From JBAXEO01 sp964541375 (GTDB lineage Bacteria; Actinomycetota; Coriobacteriia; Anaerosomatales; JAAXUF01), in NCBI GenBank assembly GCA_964541375.1, contig CAZIPT010000026.1, positions 1-28,319 on the forward strand: 28,319 nucleotides of DNA, given 5' to 3'. The position numbers were made by a program, and so were the translations under genes. Numbering within the stretch: the stretch's first letter is position 1; each line of letters begins with the position of its first letter. This document shows, piece by piece, positions 1 through 8,460 of the stretch. Below the pieces are notes generated by a model. It made no database searches and was not told the origin of the DNA. It was given only the letters and a program-made list of their open reading frames with translations.

Positions 1-34
1 CACCCCACTGCGACGGGCACCATCGTATTCACTT

Positions 35-40
35 GGAGGA
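35..40 (+). promoter_or_regulatory. Ribosome binding site of rpsT
   Basis: GGAGGA lies 9 nt upstream of the GTG at 50. This fixes the start of S20, because no ATG in the same frame gives the conserved MANIKSQ N-terminus. The remaining 1-34 shows no convincing promoter; the true promoter is probably just left of the window. Confidence 0.8.
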
Positions 41-49
41 ACAGGCACC

Positions 50-316
50 GTGGCTAATATCAAGAGTCAGAAGAAGCGCGTACTCACCAACGAGAAGGCG
101 CGCCAGCGCAACAAGGCCGTCAAGTCGGAACTCAAGACGGCGACCAAGAAGGTCCACACTGCAATCGAGGCCGGCGACGCTGCTGCCGCGCACACCGCGG
201 CGCTTGACGCTTCTCGGCTGCTGGACAAGGCCGCAAGCAAGGGCGTCATTCACGCCAGCCAGGCCGCCAATCGTAAGTCCGGCATCATGAAGGCTGCAAA
301 CGGCGTCTCCGCCTAG
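50..316 (+). CDS. rpsT: 30S ribosomal protein S20
   Basis: S20 is a primary-binding small-subunit protein that contacts 16S rRNA as a helical bundle. The 88-residue product starts MANIKSQKKR, which is the family hallmark. It is rich in Lys and Arg throughout the first half and ends with the usual helix around ASQAANRKSGIMKAANG. Its length matches bacterial S20. The start is GTG at 50 with GGAGGA 9 nt upstream. It is the only plus-strand gene in the window and is convergent with holA: the two stop codons overlap in the palindrome CTAG at 313-316. Its likely intrinsic terminator lies inside the holA coding sequence at 348-372. In many bacteria rpsT sits next to holA, so the context supports the call. 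Confidence 0.97.
   Translation: MANIKSQKKRVLTNEKARQRNKAVKSELKTATKKVHTAIEAGDAAAAHTAALDASRLLDKAASKGVIHASQAANRKSGIMKAANGVSA
302..313 (-). terminator. Weak hairpin after holA, inside the rpsT 3' end
   Basis: On the minus strand GGCG-GAGA-CGCC (4-bp stem) is followed by GTTTGC. It begins at the holA stop and lies within the last codons of rpsT. It could help end holA transcription, but the stem is short and the T-tract poor, so this is tentative. Confidence 0.25.
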
Positions 317-1281
317 CCGCACACCTTCACAATCCAGCGCTCGAAGGCGAGTCGGGGATCCCGGCTCGTTTTCATTTCCGCCTCGCTTGCGGCAGCAGCC
401 TGAAGCAGCGCCACAAGCTCCCCCGACGAGAAGCGCCGCGCCTGACTGCCAAGGTTCCGCATCTGCCACGCAGGTCTGCCGAGTGCCTTGGCCAGGTCGT
501 CCTGCGAGTCCTGGCCACGGTCGATGAGCGCCCTGGCCGATAGCAGGTCCCGCAACTGCCTGAGCGCAAGCGCGTGCAGTCCGTAGACCGACTCGCCGTC
601 GCCGAGAAGCCGGTTCAGCAGACGCAGAGCGGCGCCACAATCGCGATTGCCCAATGCGTTGCCCAGCTCGAACACCGACGTCTTGGCGGTGGTCGACGCG
701 ACCTCCTCGACGTCGGCGAGGCCGACCTCAGTTCGATCGCCCACGTAGGAGACGGTCTTCCCGACCTCGACAGACAGCCGCTGCATGTCTCGGCCCACGG
801 CGTTGACCAGGTACTCCGCCCCGTCGAGCGAGACGCGCTTTCCTGCGCGCGCGAACATGTCCTGCACCACGCGGGGAAACTCGCGGGCATCAGGCGTCTT
901 GCGCTCGATGACTCCGCCGAGCTTGTCGACGATCTTGTACAACCGGGTGTTCTTCGCGAGCTTCTTGCCCACGAGCGCGAGGATGGTCGTCGGAGAGGGA
1001 TTCTCGGCATAGCGCACCAGGGTCTCGGAGGCGTCTTTGGAGAGCTTGTCGATCCCGCGCACGATCACAAGGCGGCGCTCTGAGACGAACGGCAGCGTGT
1101 TGCAGGCCGCAACCACGTCGTCGGCATTGAAGGACTCGCCCTCGAAGGTCTCGAGGTTGAAGTCCAGGTCGGCGACCTCGGCGACGCTCGTCTTGAGTGC
1201 ATCGACAGCCTGGTTGAGGAGCATGTCCTGCTCGGCGACGATCAGGTAGACGGGCTTGTACTCGGAGAGTTGCTTGGCCAT
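313..1281 (-). CDS. holA: DNA polymerase III subunit delta
   Basis: The delta subunit is the wrench of the clamp loader: it opens the beta sliding clamp during replication. The product from ATG 1281 is 322 aa, close to the usual 330-340. It begins MAKQLSEYKPVYLIVAEQD, where family members have a Tyr-Leu-Leu-x-Gly-x-Asp-like strand. It carries the conserved stretch TLPFVSERRLVIVR around residues 70-85 and a C-terminal helical collar domain with a run of LHALALRQLRDLL. The frame is open back to 1440, but the added residues look like non-coding translation, and a modest GGAG sits just before 1281. Its first 392 nt are also covered, in another frame, by an unusually long comEC reading frame. Its stop overlaps the rpsT stop, tail to tail. 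Confidence 0.93.
   Translation of the reverse strand: MAKQLSEYKPVYLIVAEQDMLLNQAVDALKTSVAEVADLDFNLETFEGESFNADDVVAACNTLPFVSERRLVIVRGIDKLSKDASETLVRYAENPSPTTILALVGKKLAKNTRLYKIVDKLGGVIERKTPDAREFPRVVQDMFARAGKRVSLDGAEYLVNAVGRDMQRLSVEVGKTVSYVGDRTEVGLADVEEVASTTAKTSVFELGNALGNRDCGAALRLLNRLLGDGESVYGLHALALRQLRDLLSARALIDRGQDSQDDLAKALGRPAWQMRNLGSQARRFSSGELVALLQAAAASEAEMKTSRDPRLAFERWIVKVCG
348..377 (+). terminator. Intrinsic terminator of rpsT, embedded in holA
   Basis: On the plus strand CGAGTCGGG (348-356) pairs with CCCGGCTCG (360-368) around a GAT loop. That is 9 bp with one T-G wobble, followed at once by TTTTCATTT. The layout is textbook for a Rho-independent terminator and lies 32 nt after the rpsT stop. 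The same bases encode the Ser-Arg-Asp-Pro-Arg region near the C-terminus of HolA on the other strand. The wobble pair sits in the middle of the stem. Confidence 0.8.
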
Positions 1282-3739
1282 TGGGCTCCAGGACTGCGTA
1301 AGTGGCGCGAAATCTTGCGCTGGTTGAGTGCATTGCCAGTGTCGCATACGCCGCGGCCGCGCCGCCATGTCCGCGGGCTGCCCACGGTGAGGGCCGCAGG
1401 GGTCCCCACTGCGTGGTCGTACGCGCAGCACGCACGGCATAGCCGCGCTTCCCGACCTGCACCGTGATGTCGCCGGACTGGTCGGTACGCACTATCCGGG
1501 ACCCACCGCGCGTCAACTCGTCGAGCGTCGAAGCCTTGGGATGTCCGAACTTGTTGCCCGTACCAACGCTGATGAGCGCGTACTCGGGCTTGAGCGCCGC
1601 CATCACGCTGTCACTGACCGCGCCCGCGCTGCCGTGGTGGCCGACCTTGAGCACGTCGATGTCGCCCAGCACACCTTGGTCGATCAGCGGTTGCAGCACG
1701 TCACTCTCGGCATCCCCCGTCAGTACCGCCGAGAAGCCCGGCGCCGTTGCCAACAGAACGACACTGGACTCGTTTGCGGACGCATCCTCGACGGCCGCCG
1801 CCGGTGAGACCGCCGTGAGCGCGATTCCTCCGACAGAGAACGCTTCGCCCGAAGCGACCTCTTTGACGTCCTCGGGCCCGCAGAGGGTCTCGGCGGTCGA
1901 GAGAATCTCCGAGCGTTTGGCGCGTGCTCCTGCGGGCAAGCCGATCAGCCCGACCTTGACCAGCCCCTCCAGTGCCCCGAGCCCACCAGCGTGGTCGGCG
2001 TGCATATGTGTGATCACGACGCCGTCGAGCGCGCGAACCCCCGCCCGCGCCAGTGCCGCCCTGAGCACTGCTGGCGATGGACCGGTGTCAATCAGTAGGG
2101 TGCGTCCCCCATCACGCACGAGGATCGCGTCACCCTGCTCCACGTCCAGCATCTCGATCGTCGGCCCGGTGCTCACCCTCGGGCCAATGCCCAGCAGCAG
2201 CGTGCCGACAACCAGAGCGCCGACAAGCCCGAGCGACCGCACGCGCGTCGGGCTCGGCCACGCCGCCCATACCCACGCGATCGCGCCGAGCGCAAGCACG
2301 AAGCCGTCTGTCGCCGAGAACCCAAGCGGTATCGCAGCGTGCGGCCACGACGCGAGCCACCCGGCTGCGGATACCGCGATGGCCCCCGTCGCTCCGGCGA
2401 AGCCGAGCACCACCGCACCGAGCGCGGGCCATACTGCCGAAGCCGCAAGTCCCGCGAGTCCCGCAAGGAGTACCAGCGAGACCAGCGGCCCGCACAGGAT
2501 GTTGGCAGCCGGGGAAACCAGCGACAGCATCTGGAATGTCGGCACGATGATCGGCAGCGTGGCTACGGTCGCGGCAAGTGTCAGTGAGATCGGCTCGGCA
2601 AGTCCGCGCATCGGGCGCGGTAGTGCGGGCTCGATCCATGCAGTGCCGAGTCGCGCCAGCAAGACAAGGCCGGCTACCGCGGCAACTGATAGTCGGAAGC
2701 CCAAGTCGAACGAGCTCGCGGGTGATACCGCCAGCACCACGGCGGCCGCAATCGCAAGCGTGGAGCCGCCATCGGCCCGGCGGCCGCCGATCCACGCCGC
2801 TGCGGCCGCCATCGCCATCACCCACGCACGCACAGCCGACGGCTGCACACCGGAGAACACGACGTACGCACCCACGATTGCGGCGATACCCGCACTCCGT
2901 GGCCACCGCCCAAGACCCACGGCGGTCATGAGCCAGCCGGCAACGGCTGCGACCACCACCAGATGGCTCCCGGACACGGCCACCAGGTGCGTCAGCCCAG
3001 TTGTGCGAAAGTCCGCCTCGGCGGGCGTACCCGTCATGCGCCTTCGATCGCCCAGCAACACGCCGCTGAGCAGGTCTCCTCCGGGACCGGAGACCGCCGC
3101 GACACGGGTCACCGCCCACTGCCTCAAGGGGCCGATCGCACCGCGCACGCTGTGCGCCCAGCCCAGCTCAGTGACCCGACGTGCACGAAGGTTGCCGGTC
3201 ACGCCGGTCCGAAACGAGCGCCGTCCCCACTCGTCGGTACCGGGGACCTTGACCGAACCCCGCACTTCGATCTCGCGACCCACTACAGGGATCGTGCCTT
3301 TGGCGGGCCAGTCGACCGTCACAAGCGCTCCCGCGCACACCGGCCCGACGATCCTGCCGCGAGAGTTCGAGCCGAACTTGCCCTGGGCCTCGTCGGTGAG
3401 TACTTCGACCAGCCAGGTCCTGGAGCCGGCCCGTTCCAACCCGTCTACCTGCGCGTTCCAGTGCGACCAGTACAGTCCGCCCAGCACCAGACCCGCCGAG
3501 AGTCCCAGTGCAAGCAGCGCCGGGGTTGCGTGGCGCGAACGCGCGAGGAACACTCCGACGATCGCCAGAACGGCGCACCCGGCCGCGAAGTACCAGACGC
3601 GACCTCCCAGCCCGGCACGACCTGCACCCCAGAGCACAGTCTCAGCTAGGGCAATCCCCGACCAAAGCGCCACCACCAGCCAAGCGAGCGGTGGGAGTGA
3701 CGGTCGAATCAACGCGCGATTGGAAACCTCACTGGACAC
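890..3739 (-). CDS. comEC: ComEC/Rec2 DNA-uptake channel, with an out-of-frame C-terminal run into holA
   Basis: ComEC forms the inner-membrane channel that passes one DNA strand into the cell during natural transformation. The product has an N-terminal membrane/DUF4131-like region, and a Competence domain from about residue 220 (LLSGVLLGDRRRMTG, then LTHLVAVSGSHLVVV) to about 480, with many membrane helices. A metallo-beta-lactamase domain follows, with THMHADHAGG at residues 577-586 and GHHGSAG at 700-706, so its metal ligands are intact. Recognisable ComEC sequence ends near 1440 (about residue 767). The frame then stays open to a TGA at 890, adding about 180 Arg-rich residues that overlap holA in another frame; this extension is probably not functional or reflects a base error. 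I chose GTG 3739, overlapping the comEA stop by 11 nt; TTG 3712 is an alternative. Confidence 0.9.
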   Translation of the reverse strand: MSSEVSNRALIRPSLPPLAWLVVALWSGIALAETVLWGAGRAGLGGRVWYFAAGCAVLAIVGVFLARSRHATPALLALGLSAGLVLGGLYWSHWNAQVDGLERAGSRTWLVEVLTDEAQGKFGSNSRGRIVGPVCAGALVTVDWPAKGTIPVVGREIEVRGSVKVPGTDEWGRRSFRTGVTGNLRARRVTELGWAHSVRGAIGPLRQWAVTRVAAVSGPGGDLLSGVLLGDRRRMTGTPAEADFRTTGLTHLVAVSGSHLVVVAAVAGWLMTAVGLGRWPRSAGIAAIVGAYVVFSGVQPSAVRAWVMAMAAAAAWIGGRRADGGSTLAIAAAVVLAVSPASSFDLGFRLSVAAVAGLVLLARLGTAWIEPALPRPMRGLAEPISLTLAATVATLPIIVPTFQMLSLVSPAANILCGPLVSLVLLAGLAGLAASAVWPALGAVVLGFAGATGAIAVSAAGWLASWPHAAIPLGFSATDGFVLALGAIAWVWAAWPSPTRVRSLGLVGALVVGTLLLGIGPRVSTGPTIEMLDVEQGDAILVRDGGRTLLIDTGPSPAVLRAALARAGVRALDGVVITHMHADHAGGLGALEGLVKVGLIGLPAGARAKRSEILSTAETLCGPEDVKEVASGEAFSVGGIALTAVSPAAAVEDASANESSVVLLATAPGFSAVLTGDAESDVLQPLIDQGVLGDIDVLKVGHHGSAGAVSDSVMAALKPEYALISVGTGNKFGHPKASTLDELTRGGSRIVRTDQSGDITVQVGKRGYAVRAARTTTQWGPLRPSPWAARGHGGAAAAYATLAMHSTSARFRATYAVLEPNGQATLRVQARLPDRRRAGHAPQPGCRCTQDERRRGRRPGLQPRDLRGRVLQCRRRGCGLQHAAVRLRAPPCDRARDRQALQRRLRDPGALCRESLSDDHPRARGQEAREEHPVVQDRRQARRSHRAQDA

Positions 3740-4505
3740 TGATGGAATCTCGTAGCGCCTCGAGCTTCTTGGGGCCGATGCCTGACACGCGCCCAAGATC
3801 GTCCGCCGAGGCAAACGGGCCATTCGCCTCACGATCCGCCACAATCCTGGCGGCAGTCGACGGGCCCACACCCGGCAGCGCGTCGAGCGCCGCGGCGTCG
3901 GCAGTGTTGATGTTGACTACCGCGCCCGCGGACGGTGCGCCGGGGTTCTCGGCCGACGCACCGCCGGGGCTGACCACGCCTTTGCCCGCTCCGCTCACGT
4001 TCCGTTTGGCCGCGCCAGCTGTGGCCTTCGCATACTCATCCTGGGTGGGAATGGCGATCTGCTCGCCGTCAGTCAAGGGACGAGCCAGGTTGATCGACGC
4101 CTGGGCGGCGTTGCCCGTCATGCCGCCCGCCGCAGCCACAGCGTCTCGTACTCGGGCCCCTGCGGCCAGCTCGTACACCCCCGGGTGGATCACCGCTCCA
4201 ACCACGTGCACGGTGACCGGTCCCGAACCCTTGGCCGCCGACACGCCCTTCGCAGAGCCAGCGCCCGACGACATCGAGCCCGAAGCGACTGACGACGCCT
4301 TCGCTGCGCCCGCGCTCCCGGCCTCTGCGCGCGCAATCCCCGCCGAGGGCCCCGCCGGCTCGCTGCGCGGCCACCACCTCCAGAGCGCGCCCCCGACTGC
4401 GACCGCAAGCAGCACCGCGACACCCGCAACCGCCGCAGGCGGCACGCCTGCCAGCCCGGCCCTCCTTGCCAGGTCCGAAAGCCGCTTCTCAAGCTGCTCC
4501 CACAC
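3729..4505 (-). CDS. comEA: ComEA DNA receptor (SLBB plus helix-hairpin-helix)
   Basis: ComEA is a membrane-anchored protein that binds incoming double-stranded DNA outside the membrane and hands it to ComEC. From GTG 4505 the product is 258 aa. It has a short cytoplasmic N-terminus, one membrane helix at about residues 21-45 (VPPAAVAGVAVLLAVAVGG), and an Ala/Gly/Ser-rich linker. An SLBB domain follows at about 95-153 (VTVHVVGAVIHPGVY), then a second linker, then a paired helix-hairpin-helix domain at about 195-258 (VNINTADAAALDALPGVG, then VSGIGPKKLEALR). The frame allows GTG 4556, but a strong GGAGGGGG site 9 nt before 4505 decides for the shorter form. It is followed directly by comEC. Pilus genes of the uptake machine are not in the window. 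Confidence 0.93.
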   Translation of the reverse strand: MWEQLEKRLSDLARRAGLAGVPPAAVAGVAVLLAVAVGGALWRWWPRSEPAGPSAGIARAEAGSAGAAKASSVASGSMSSGAGSAKGVSAAKGSGPVTVHVVGAVIHPGVYELAAGARVRDAVAAAGGMTGNAAQASINLARPLTDGEQIAIPTQDEYAKATAGAAKRNVSGAGKGVVSPGGASAENPGAPSAGAVVNINTADAAALDALPGVGPSTAARIVADREANGPFASADDLGRVSGIGPKKLEALRDSISVQ

Positions 4506-4514
4506 GCAAGAACA

Positions 4515-4522
4515 CCCCCTCC
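4515..4522 (-). promoter_or_regulatory. Strong ribosome binding site that sets the comEA start
   Basis: Minus-strand GGAGGGGG lies 9 nt before GTG 4505. The upstream candidate GTG 4556 has no comparable site. Just above it, minus-strand CCGTC and GACGG (4537-4541 with 4525-4529) could form a 5-bp hairpin next to the site; any regulatory role is speculative. Confidence 0.65.
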
Positions 4523-4575
4523 GTCCGTCTGATACCGACGGCGAAAGGGGCGTCACCGTGATGCCGGACTCTGCG

Positions 4576-4592
4576 AAAAGCCGACCACCGGC
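4576..4592 (-). terminator. Possible weak terminator between leuS and comEA
   Basis: On the minus strand GCCG-GTGGT-CGGC is followed by TTTT. It is 50-odd nt after the leuS stop in a 140-nt intergenic stretch. A second small hairpin GTCTC/GAGAC lies just before it. The stem is only 4 bp, so termination would be weak; partial read-through into comEA is plausible. Confidence 0.3.
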
Positions 4593-4645
4593 GTCTCGCG
4601 AGAGACAGCATCAACCACGCTGCTTGCTGAATCCTTACCGCGGAC

Positions 4646-7190
4646 TTACCCCGCGACGACCACGCTCACGAGCTTGCCCGCAACCACTACGACCTTCTTC
4701 ACCTCTTTGCCCTCGACCCAGTCGGCTACCGAGGAGAGCGCCACAGCGATGATGTCTTCCTCCGACAGGTCGGCGGCGACCACGATCTTGCCGCGAACCT
4801 TGCCGTTGACCTGCACCGCAAGCTCGATCTCGTCGGCGACGACCGCCGAGGCGTCGAACGCCGGCCATGCCTGCAGGTGCACCGACGCCGTACCGCCGAG
4901 CACCGTGCGCCACAGTTCTTCGGCAAGGTGCGGAGCGAACGGAGCGATCAGCAGCACGAGCGTCTCGGCGACCTCACGCATCAGGGCGATGTCGCGCAGA
5001 CCGGCGGCGACTTCTCGGCGATAGTCGTAGGCGGCGTTGGTGAGCTCCATGAGGCCGGAGATAGCGGTGTTGAACTGGAAGCGGGCGACGTCGTCGGTGA
5101 CCTTGCCGATGACGCGGTGCATCTCCCGGTGCAGCTTCTTGGCCGCCGGATCACCTGATGCCGCAACGCCGTTTCCGGCAGCGGCCTCCTCGGCGGCGTC
5201 AGCGACGAAGCGCGAGACGCGCGCCAGGAAGCGGAACATGCCGTCGAGGCCCTCAAACGACCACTCGAGGTCCTTGTCGGGCGGCGCCATGAACAGGATG
5301 TAGGCACGCAGCGTGTCGCAGCCGTACTTCGCAATCATGTCCTCGGGCGCGACTACGTTGCCCTTGCTCTTGCTCATCGTCGCGCCATCGAGCTTGACCA
5401 TGCCCTGCGTCAGCAGGTTGGTGAACGGCTCGGGGAAGTCGACCATCCCCATGTCCTGCAGCACCTTGGTGAAGAACCGCGAGTACAGCAGGTGCAGGAT
5501 CGCGTGCTCGATGCCGCCGATGTACTGGTCCACCGGCATCCAGTAGTTCGCGTTCTGAGCCGAGAAGGGCTTCTCGGCGTTGCGCGCGTCGGTGTAGCGC
5601 AGGAAGTACCACGACGAGCACGTGAACGTGTCCATCGTGTCGGTCTCGCGCTTGGCGGCGCCTCCGCACGTGGGGCAGGTCGTCTCGTAGAACTCGGGGT
5701 GGTCGGCGAGCGTCTCGCCCTTGGTGATGTCGATGTCCATCGGCAGCACGACAGGAAGCTGCTCGATCGGTACGGGCACGAGCCCGCAGCTTGGGCAGTG
5801 GACGGCGGGGATCGGGTTGCCCCAGTAGCGCTGACGGCTGATGAGCCAGTCGCGCAGTCGGAAGTTGATGGTCTCTCGGCCCACTCCGCGCTCGGCGAGC
5901 CAGGCAGCGACCGCGTGCATGCCCTCGGAGTCCTTGCCGCCGGCCATGCCGTCGAAGCTGCCCGAATTCACCATCACGCCAGGACCGGCGTAGGCCTCGT
6001 CCCAGTCGACCTCCTGCGGCACCGCACCCAGGACCGCCGAGGAGACCGCGTCGNNNNNNNNNNGTCTGGCCGGCGGGAACCACGACGGGAACGATGGCCA
6101 GGCCGTATTGCCGGGCAAACTCGAAGTCGCGCTGATCGCCGCAGGGAACGGCCATGACTGCGCCGGTGCCGTAGTCCATCAGCACGTAGTCGGCTACCCA
6201 AATCGGAACCAGTCGGCCGTCGACGGGGTTCTCGACATAGCGGCCGGTGAACGCCCCGTGCTTGGTGCGCTCCCCTATCTGCCGCTCGACGGCGGTCTCG
6301 CGGGCCGCGCTCGCCACAACCTCGTTGACTGCGTTCGCGTACTCGTTGCCCTCGACCAGCCGAGCAACCAGCGGATGCTCGGGGGCGAGCAAGAAGAACG
6401 TGCAGCCGAACAGCGTGTCCGGTCGAGTGGTGAATACGGTGATGCGCTCGTCGGTGGGCTTGTCGGCCTCGTCACAGAGCGCGAACTCGACCTCGGCGCC
6501 TTCGCTACGGCCGATCCAGTTGGCCTGCATGCTCTTGACGCGCTCGGGCCAGCCGGTCAGCTCGTCGAGGTCGTCGAGGAGCCGCTGCGCGTACTCGGTG
6601 ATCTTGAAGTACCACTGCTCAAGCTCGCGTTTCTCGACAACGCTCTTGCACCGCCAGCACTGGCTGTCGCCGACGACCTGCTCGTTGGCGAGGACCGTCG
6701 CGCAGCTGGGGCACCAGTTGACCGGCGAGCTCTTGCGCTCGACCAGCCCGCGCTCCCACATCTTCAGGAAGATCCACTGTCCCCAGCGGTAGTAGTCGAC
6801 GTCACAGCTCTTGACCGTGCGGTCCCAGTCGTAGGAGAAGCCCATACGCTTGAACGACTCGGCCTGCTTCTCGATGTTGGCGTAGGTCCACGTCGCCGGA
6901 TGGCTGTCGCTCTTGATCGCGGCGTTCTCGGCAGGCAGACCGAAGGCGTCCCAGCCGATGGGGTGTAGCACCTCGAAGCCGGCCATCGATGCCTGGCGAG
7001 CGATCACGTCGCCGATGGTGTAGTTGCGGACGTGGCCCATGTGGATGTCGCCAGAAGGGTACGGGAACATCTCAAGGACGTACTTCTTGGGCTTCCCGGT
7101 GTCCTCGCAGGCATGGTAGAGGCCTTCAGCAACCCACGCGGCCTGCCACTGCTCTTCAATGCGGTGCGGATCGTAGACGAACTCGCTCAC
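4646..7190 (-). CDS. leuS: Leucyl-tRNA synthetase, interrupted by an assembly gap
   Basis: This class Ia synthetase charges tRNA-Leu. The first part (7190 to 6066, 375 residues) has the HIGH motif as HMGH at residues 50-53 in YPSGDIHMGH, a zinc ribbon starting CPSC, and the CP1 editing domain with TTRPDTLFG and YGTGAVMAVP. The second part (6052 to 4646, 468 residues) has a second CPSC/CPTC ribbon, SSWYFLRYTD, the KMSKS loop as TMSKSKGN, and the anticodon-binding and C-terminal domains. Together about 843 residues, normal for bacterial LeuRS. The two halves are in different frames only because ten Ns separate them; an in-frame gap would need a multiple of three. In the editing site the usual Gly-His before Asp-Gln-Arg-Asp reads Cys-Gly. 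The start is GTG 7190; no T-box leader fits in the short upstream region. Confidence 0.95.
6054..6063. other. Run of 10 Ns (assembly gap) inside leuS
   Basis: Ten Ns separate two contig ends. The leuS frame upstream and downstream differ by one base across them, so ten is a placeholder and not the true size. The flanking protein (after VVPAGQ and before DAVSSAVLG) aligns almost continuously with what LeuRS has here, so little is missing. Confidence 0.98.
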
Positions 7191-7241
7191 AGGGGTGGCC
7201 TTTCAGATGGGCACGCCTCAGTTGGATGGAGTGCTCTGGCG

Positions 7242-7247
7242 ATTCTA
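7242..7247 (-). promoter_or_regulatory. Candidate -10 box for leuS
   Basis: Minus-strand TAGAAT (5 of 6 to TATAAT) lies about 50 nt before the leuS start in the 100-nt gap after the HD-GYP gene. I see no good -35 box 16-18 nt upstream, so this is weak. Confidence 0.25.
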
Positions 7248-7290
7248 GCGGAGCGGCGATGCGTGCGAAATGCCGGCCGCACAAACGCCA

Positions 7291-8460
7291 CTATGGCTTG
7301 GGTTTGGACGCCTTCAGGAATCCTAGTTCGCCGCGCGCTGCAAGCGCCAGGCAAGCGTTGACCGCGTCGGCGTCGTACCGACCCGATCCGTCGCTGATCT
7401 CGGCGAGTGCGAACTCCAGTCCCAGGGCCGGCCGATAGGGCCTGTGGCTCGCAATGGCCTCAACCGTGTCGGCGATACACAGGATCCGCGCCTCGAGGAG
7501 GATTTCGTCGCCGACAAGCCCTTCAGGGTAGCCGCTGCCGTCCATGCGCTCGTGATGCTGCCGCACGATCGCCGCGATCGGCACGCCGAAATCGATACCC
7601 TTGAGAATCTCGTAACCCTGCGACGAATGGTTCCGGATGAGTTCGAACTCGACGTCTGACAGTGCGCCCGGCTTGTTGAGAATCTCGGCCGGCACAGAGA
7701 GCTTGCCGACGTCATGGACGAGCGCGGCCAGTTCGATAACTTTCACCTCTGACTCCGAAAGACCCAGCTCTCGGGCGATAAGGCCGGAAAGAATCGCAAC
7801 CCGCTCCTGATGTCCTTGCGTGTACGGATCACGGGTCTCCACGATGAGACCCATGACGTGCGTGATGTCTCGGACCATCTGCTCTAGTCGAGCAGTGCCC
7901 GCGAGTGAGTCGAGTTCCGCCTGTTTGATCGTGGTGACATCCAAAGCGATGCCCTCGATGGCGATCGGAGCTCCGGCAGAGTCGAGGATCAGAGTGTTGT
8001 GCTGCTCCGTCCAGATGGTGCGCCCGTCCTTGCGAACCCAACGCAACGTAAGGGTCGACGACGCTGACGAGGGGTCGCTTGCCTCTTCGAGTAGATGCCT
8101 GTCGTCGGGATGGACGAGCTTGAAGCCGAGCTGCGGATCCGCGTAGTGGTCCTCAGGCGTGTACCCCGTGATTGCGGTGGCGGCCGGACTGACGTAGTCG
8201 AACCCCGGCGGATCCAGACAGAAGCGATAGATGAGTGCAGGCGAGTTCTCGGCCAGCCTCCGAAAGCGCGCCTCGCTCTCTCTCAGCTCTTCTTCTGCCT
8301 TCAGCCGCCTGGAGTCAGCCGAAACCTGGCTGCTCGGTCGCGTTCGTCCAGCCGCGGCACGTCGCTCGAGCACCGGCGGCTGCAGACCTGGGGCCTCGAC
8401 GCCTGCCTCGACATCGGGTGAATCCACAACCTGACCGATTTCGATCTTGCTCACTCGCAT
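7291..8460 (-). CDS. PAS domain plus HD-GYP cyclic-di-GMP phosphodiesterase
   Basis: HD-GYP proteins hydrolyse the second messenger cyclic di-GMP. The 389-residue product has a charged N-terminus with a short helical linker (residues 45-65), and a PAS fold at about 62-185 (SPALIYRFCLDPPGFDYVSPAATAITGY as start, ending GIALDVTTIKQAE). The HD-GYP domain runs from about 195 to 370. The HD pair is H249-D250 in VHDVGK, and the second signature HHERMDGSGYP covers 302-312, so the metal site and GYP loop look intact. No membrane helix is seen, so it is probably a cytoplasmic sensor. The start ATG 8460 has GGGGAG 7 nt upstream. It stands alone between a metal transporter and leuS with no response regulator or GGDEF partner. 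What the PAS domain senses cannot be told from sequence. Confidence 0.92.
   Translation of the reverse strand: MRVSKIEIGQVVDSPDVEAGVEAPGLQPPVLERRAAAGRTRPSSQVSADSRRLKAEEELRESEARFRRLAENSPALIYRFCLDPPGFDYVSPAATAITGYTPEDHYADPQLGFKLVHPDDRHLLEEASDPSSASSTLTLRWVRKDGRTIWTEQHNTLILDSAGAPIAIEGIALDVTTIKQAELDSLAGTARLEQMVRDITHVMGLIVETRDPYTQGHQERVAILSGLIARELGLSESEVKVIELAALVHDVGKLSVPAEILNKPGALSDVEFELIRNHSSQGYEILKGIDFGVPIAAIVRQHHERMDGSGYPEGLVGDEILLEARILCIADTVEAIASHRPYRPALGLEFALAEISDGSGRYDADAVNACLALAARGELGFLKASKPKP

Noticed and set aside
1281..1440. Longer N-terminus for HolA starting at 1440
   Set aside because: The extra 53 residues have no family match and overlap the end of comEC; ATG 1281 starts at the conserved strand.
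1464..3755. 763-residue plus-strand open frame
   Set aside because: It is Ser/Thr/Pro-rich shadow translation opposite comEC, where the minus strand shows clear domains.
4646..7190. leuS as two separate genes or a frameshifted pseudogene
   Set aside because: The frame change coincides exactly with ten Ns, and both halves carry intact motifs.
7191..7290. T-box leader for leuS
   Set aside because: The gap is only 100 nt and shows no T-box consensus or specifier stem.
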